A stretch of 64,000 nucleotides of DNA from contig NC_085059.1 of NCBI RefSeq assembly GCF_963662255.1, positions 10,077,234 to 10,141,233 of the forward strand, written 5' to 3'. Below the pieces are notes generated by a model. The model did no database searches. It was given only the letters and a program-made list of their open reading frames with translations, and was not told where the DNA came from. This DNA is from Cinclus cinclus. Its lineage: Eukaryota > Chordata > Aves > Passeriformes > Cinclidae. Of this stretch, positions 63,181 to 64,000 are shown in pieces (positions within the stretch are counted from its first letter, which is position 1; each line of letters starts with the position of its first letter). The position numbers were made by a program, and so were the translations under genes.

Positions 63181-64000
63181 CATTGAAAGGAACCTTGCAG
63201 CAATGTGTGCTCTAGATGCACTAACACAGTGGGATGAGGCACAAGGAAACAACACGGCCAGTGGACTACACTAAAGGGAAAAGCCTTCTTCTTCTCTTAA
63301 AACTGTCTTGTACAGCACGGCCCAGAGCAGAACACAACACTGCGTAATATCTTACTCAACAGGCCGTTCCTTATGTTCTTATGTAAGAAAATGTGTTCTA
63401 ATTTCTCTTTACAGGTTGCTATGAGCTGTGAACACTTTCATGCCTAGTTCACTTTGAATGACTGGATCTGACTCAGGGCTTTTTTTCTTCAGGTAACTTA
63501 TCTTCTTGCTTCAAAATTCTGAGGCATGCGCCCTGAATTTTTATTTTTTTAACTTCCTTGAAAAATTTCTTAAGAGTCCCTGGTGGTTTAGTAATTATTT
63601 TACAGCAAGCTGAGTAATTCTGGCAAAATTTAACACTAGATCTGCAGTGATAAGTATGGATTAAAACTATATTTAAACATAAGACATTATGCTTTTTTAT
63701 GCTGATGGTGTTCTCAGGCCTGTACAAATAAGACCCCCATGCCCTGCATACAGGGAGAAGATACTGAAGCAGCACTATATAAGGCAAAATATGCTGATAT
63801 TTTAAAAAACAAAGAAAATAATAATGTACATAAGTTAAAAAAAATATTATTTTAATGAAATAAAGATGCTAATCATTATTTACCCTGGGTAGATGGAGCA
63901 CATTACTTGTGTTCTGCTGTTTCCCAGACACAAATGGAAGTTAAAAAATACCCAGAGCCCCAGAGTCACACATAGAAAGTGAATAATCACTAGAGTTAAA
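63181..64000. other. AT-rich stretch to window end, no gene seen
   Basis: One minus-strand frame of 104 codons (63473-63787) has no recognised domain. No repeat family or RNA gene was recognised. Confidence 0.42.

Noticed and set aside
1..64000. CRISPR arrays, tRNA genes, rRNA genes, bacterial operons
   Set aside because: No regularly spaced repeats, no tRNA-like A/B box pair noticed, and CR1, LTR and U6 content marks the window as vertebrate DNA.

Overview
This window looks like intergenic (or deep intronic) DNA from a bird, most likely a passerine. That call rests on two 3'-anchored, 5'-truncated CR1 LINE copies with the usual avian ends, an older CR1-like copy, and several LTRs that look like avian endogenous retrovirus LTRs. 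The base composition is AT-rich, and I see no tRNA or rRNA gene and no multi-exon coding signal. I find no host protein-coding gene or exon I can support. Every open frame is short, and the longest (about 300 codons, minus strand, 14601-15515) mostly overlies the GC-rich half of an LTR and has no recognisable domain.

Layout. 1-290 may be the 3' end of an LTR cut by the window edge. 645-1795 holds two CR1 copies in the same orientation. 6243-6890 holds a 48-bp tandem duplication next to an LTR-like block with a poly(A) signal. 14758-16062, 19080-19738 and 47540-48255 are three LTRs lying alone between matching 5-bp direct repeats (CCCTG, AGGGT, GTCAA), so they read as solo LTRs. 26419-26912 is a probable minus-strand LTR with a TATA box and a poly(A) signal.

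36874-39740 is the most complex locus. It contains a minus-strand LTR (36874-37403) with an adjoining polypurine tract and a decayed retroviral interior. A U6 snRNA retropseudogene sits in that interior, flanked by a 13-bp direct repeat. Next come a composite LTR-like block (about 38700-39600) with promoter and poly(A) signals on both strands, and a second partial copy of the first LTR's end (39611-39740). 42700-43060 is an isolated GC-rich, promoter-like block, probably another LTR. 62775-63180 is a strongly diverged CR1-like copy with two expanded A-runs.

The remaining roughly 50 kb is AT-rich single-copy-looking sequence. It contains small repeats, a GATA-motif cluster (40191-40248), a (TA)n/(GATATA)n microsatellite (58412-58457) and a 135-nt G-free tract (60706-60840). 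Some of it may be regulatory, but that needs comparative data. There is no operon-like or cooperating gene set, and I found no evidence of a new biological system. The most informative things here are the record of retroelement insertion and recombination and the U6 retrocopy.
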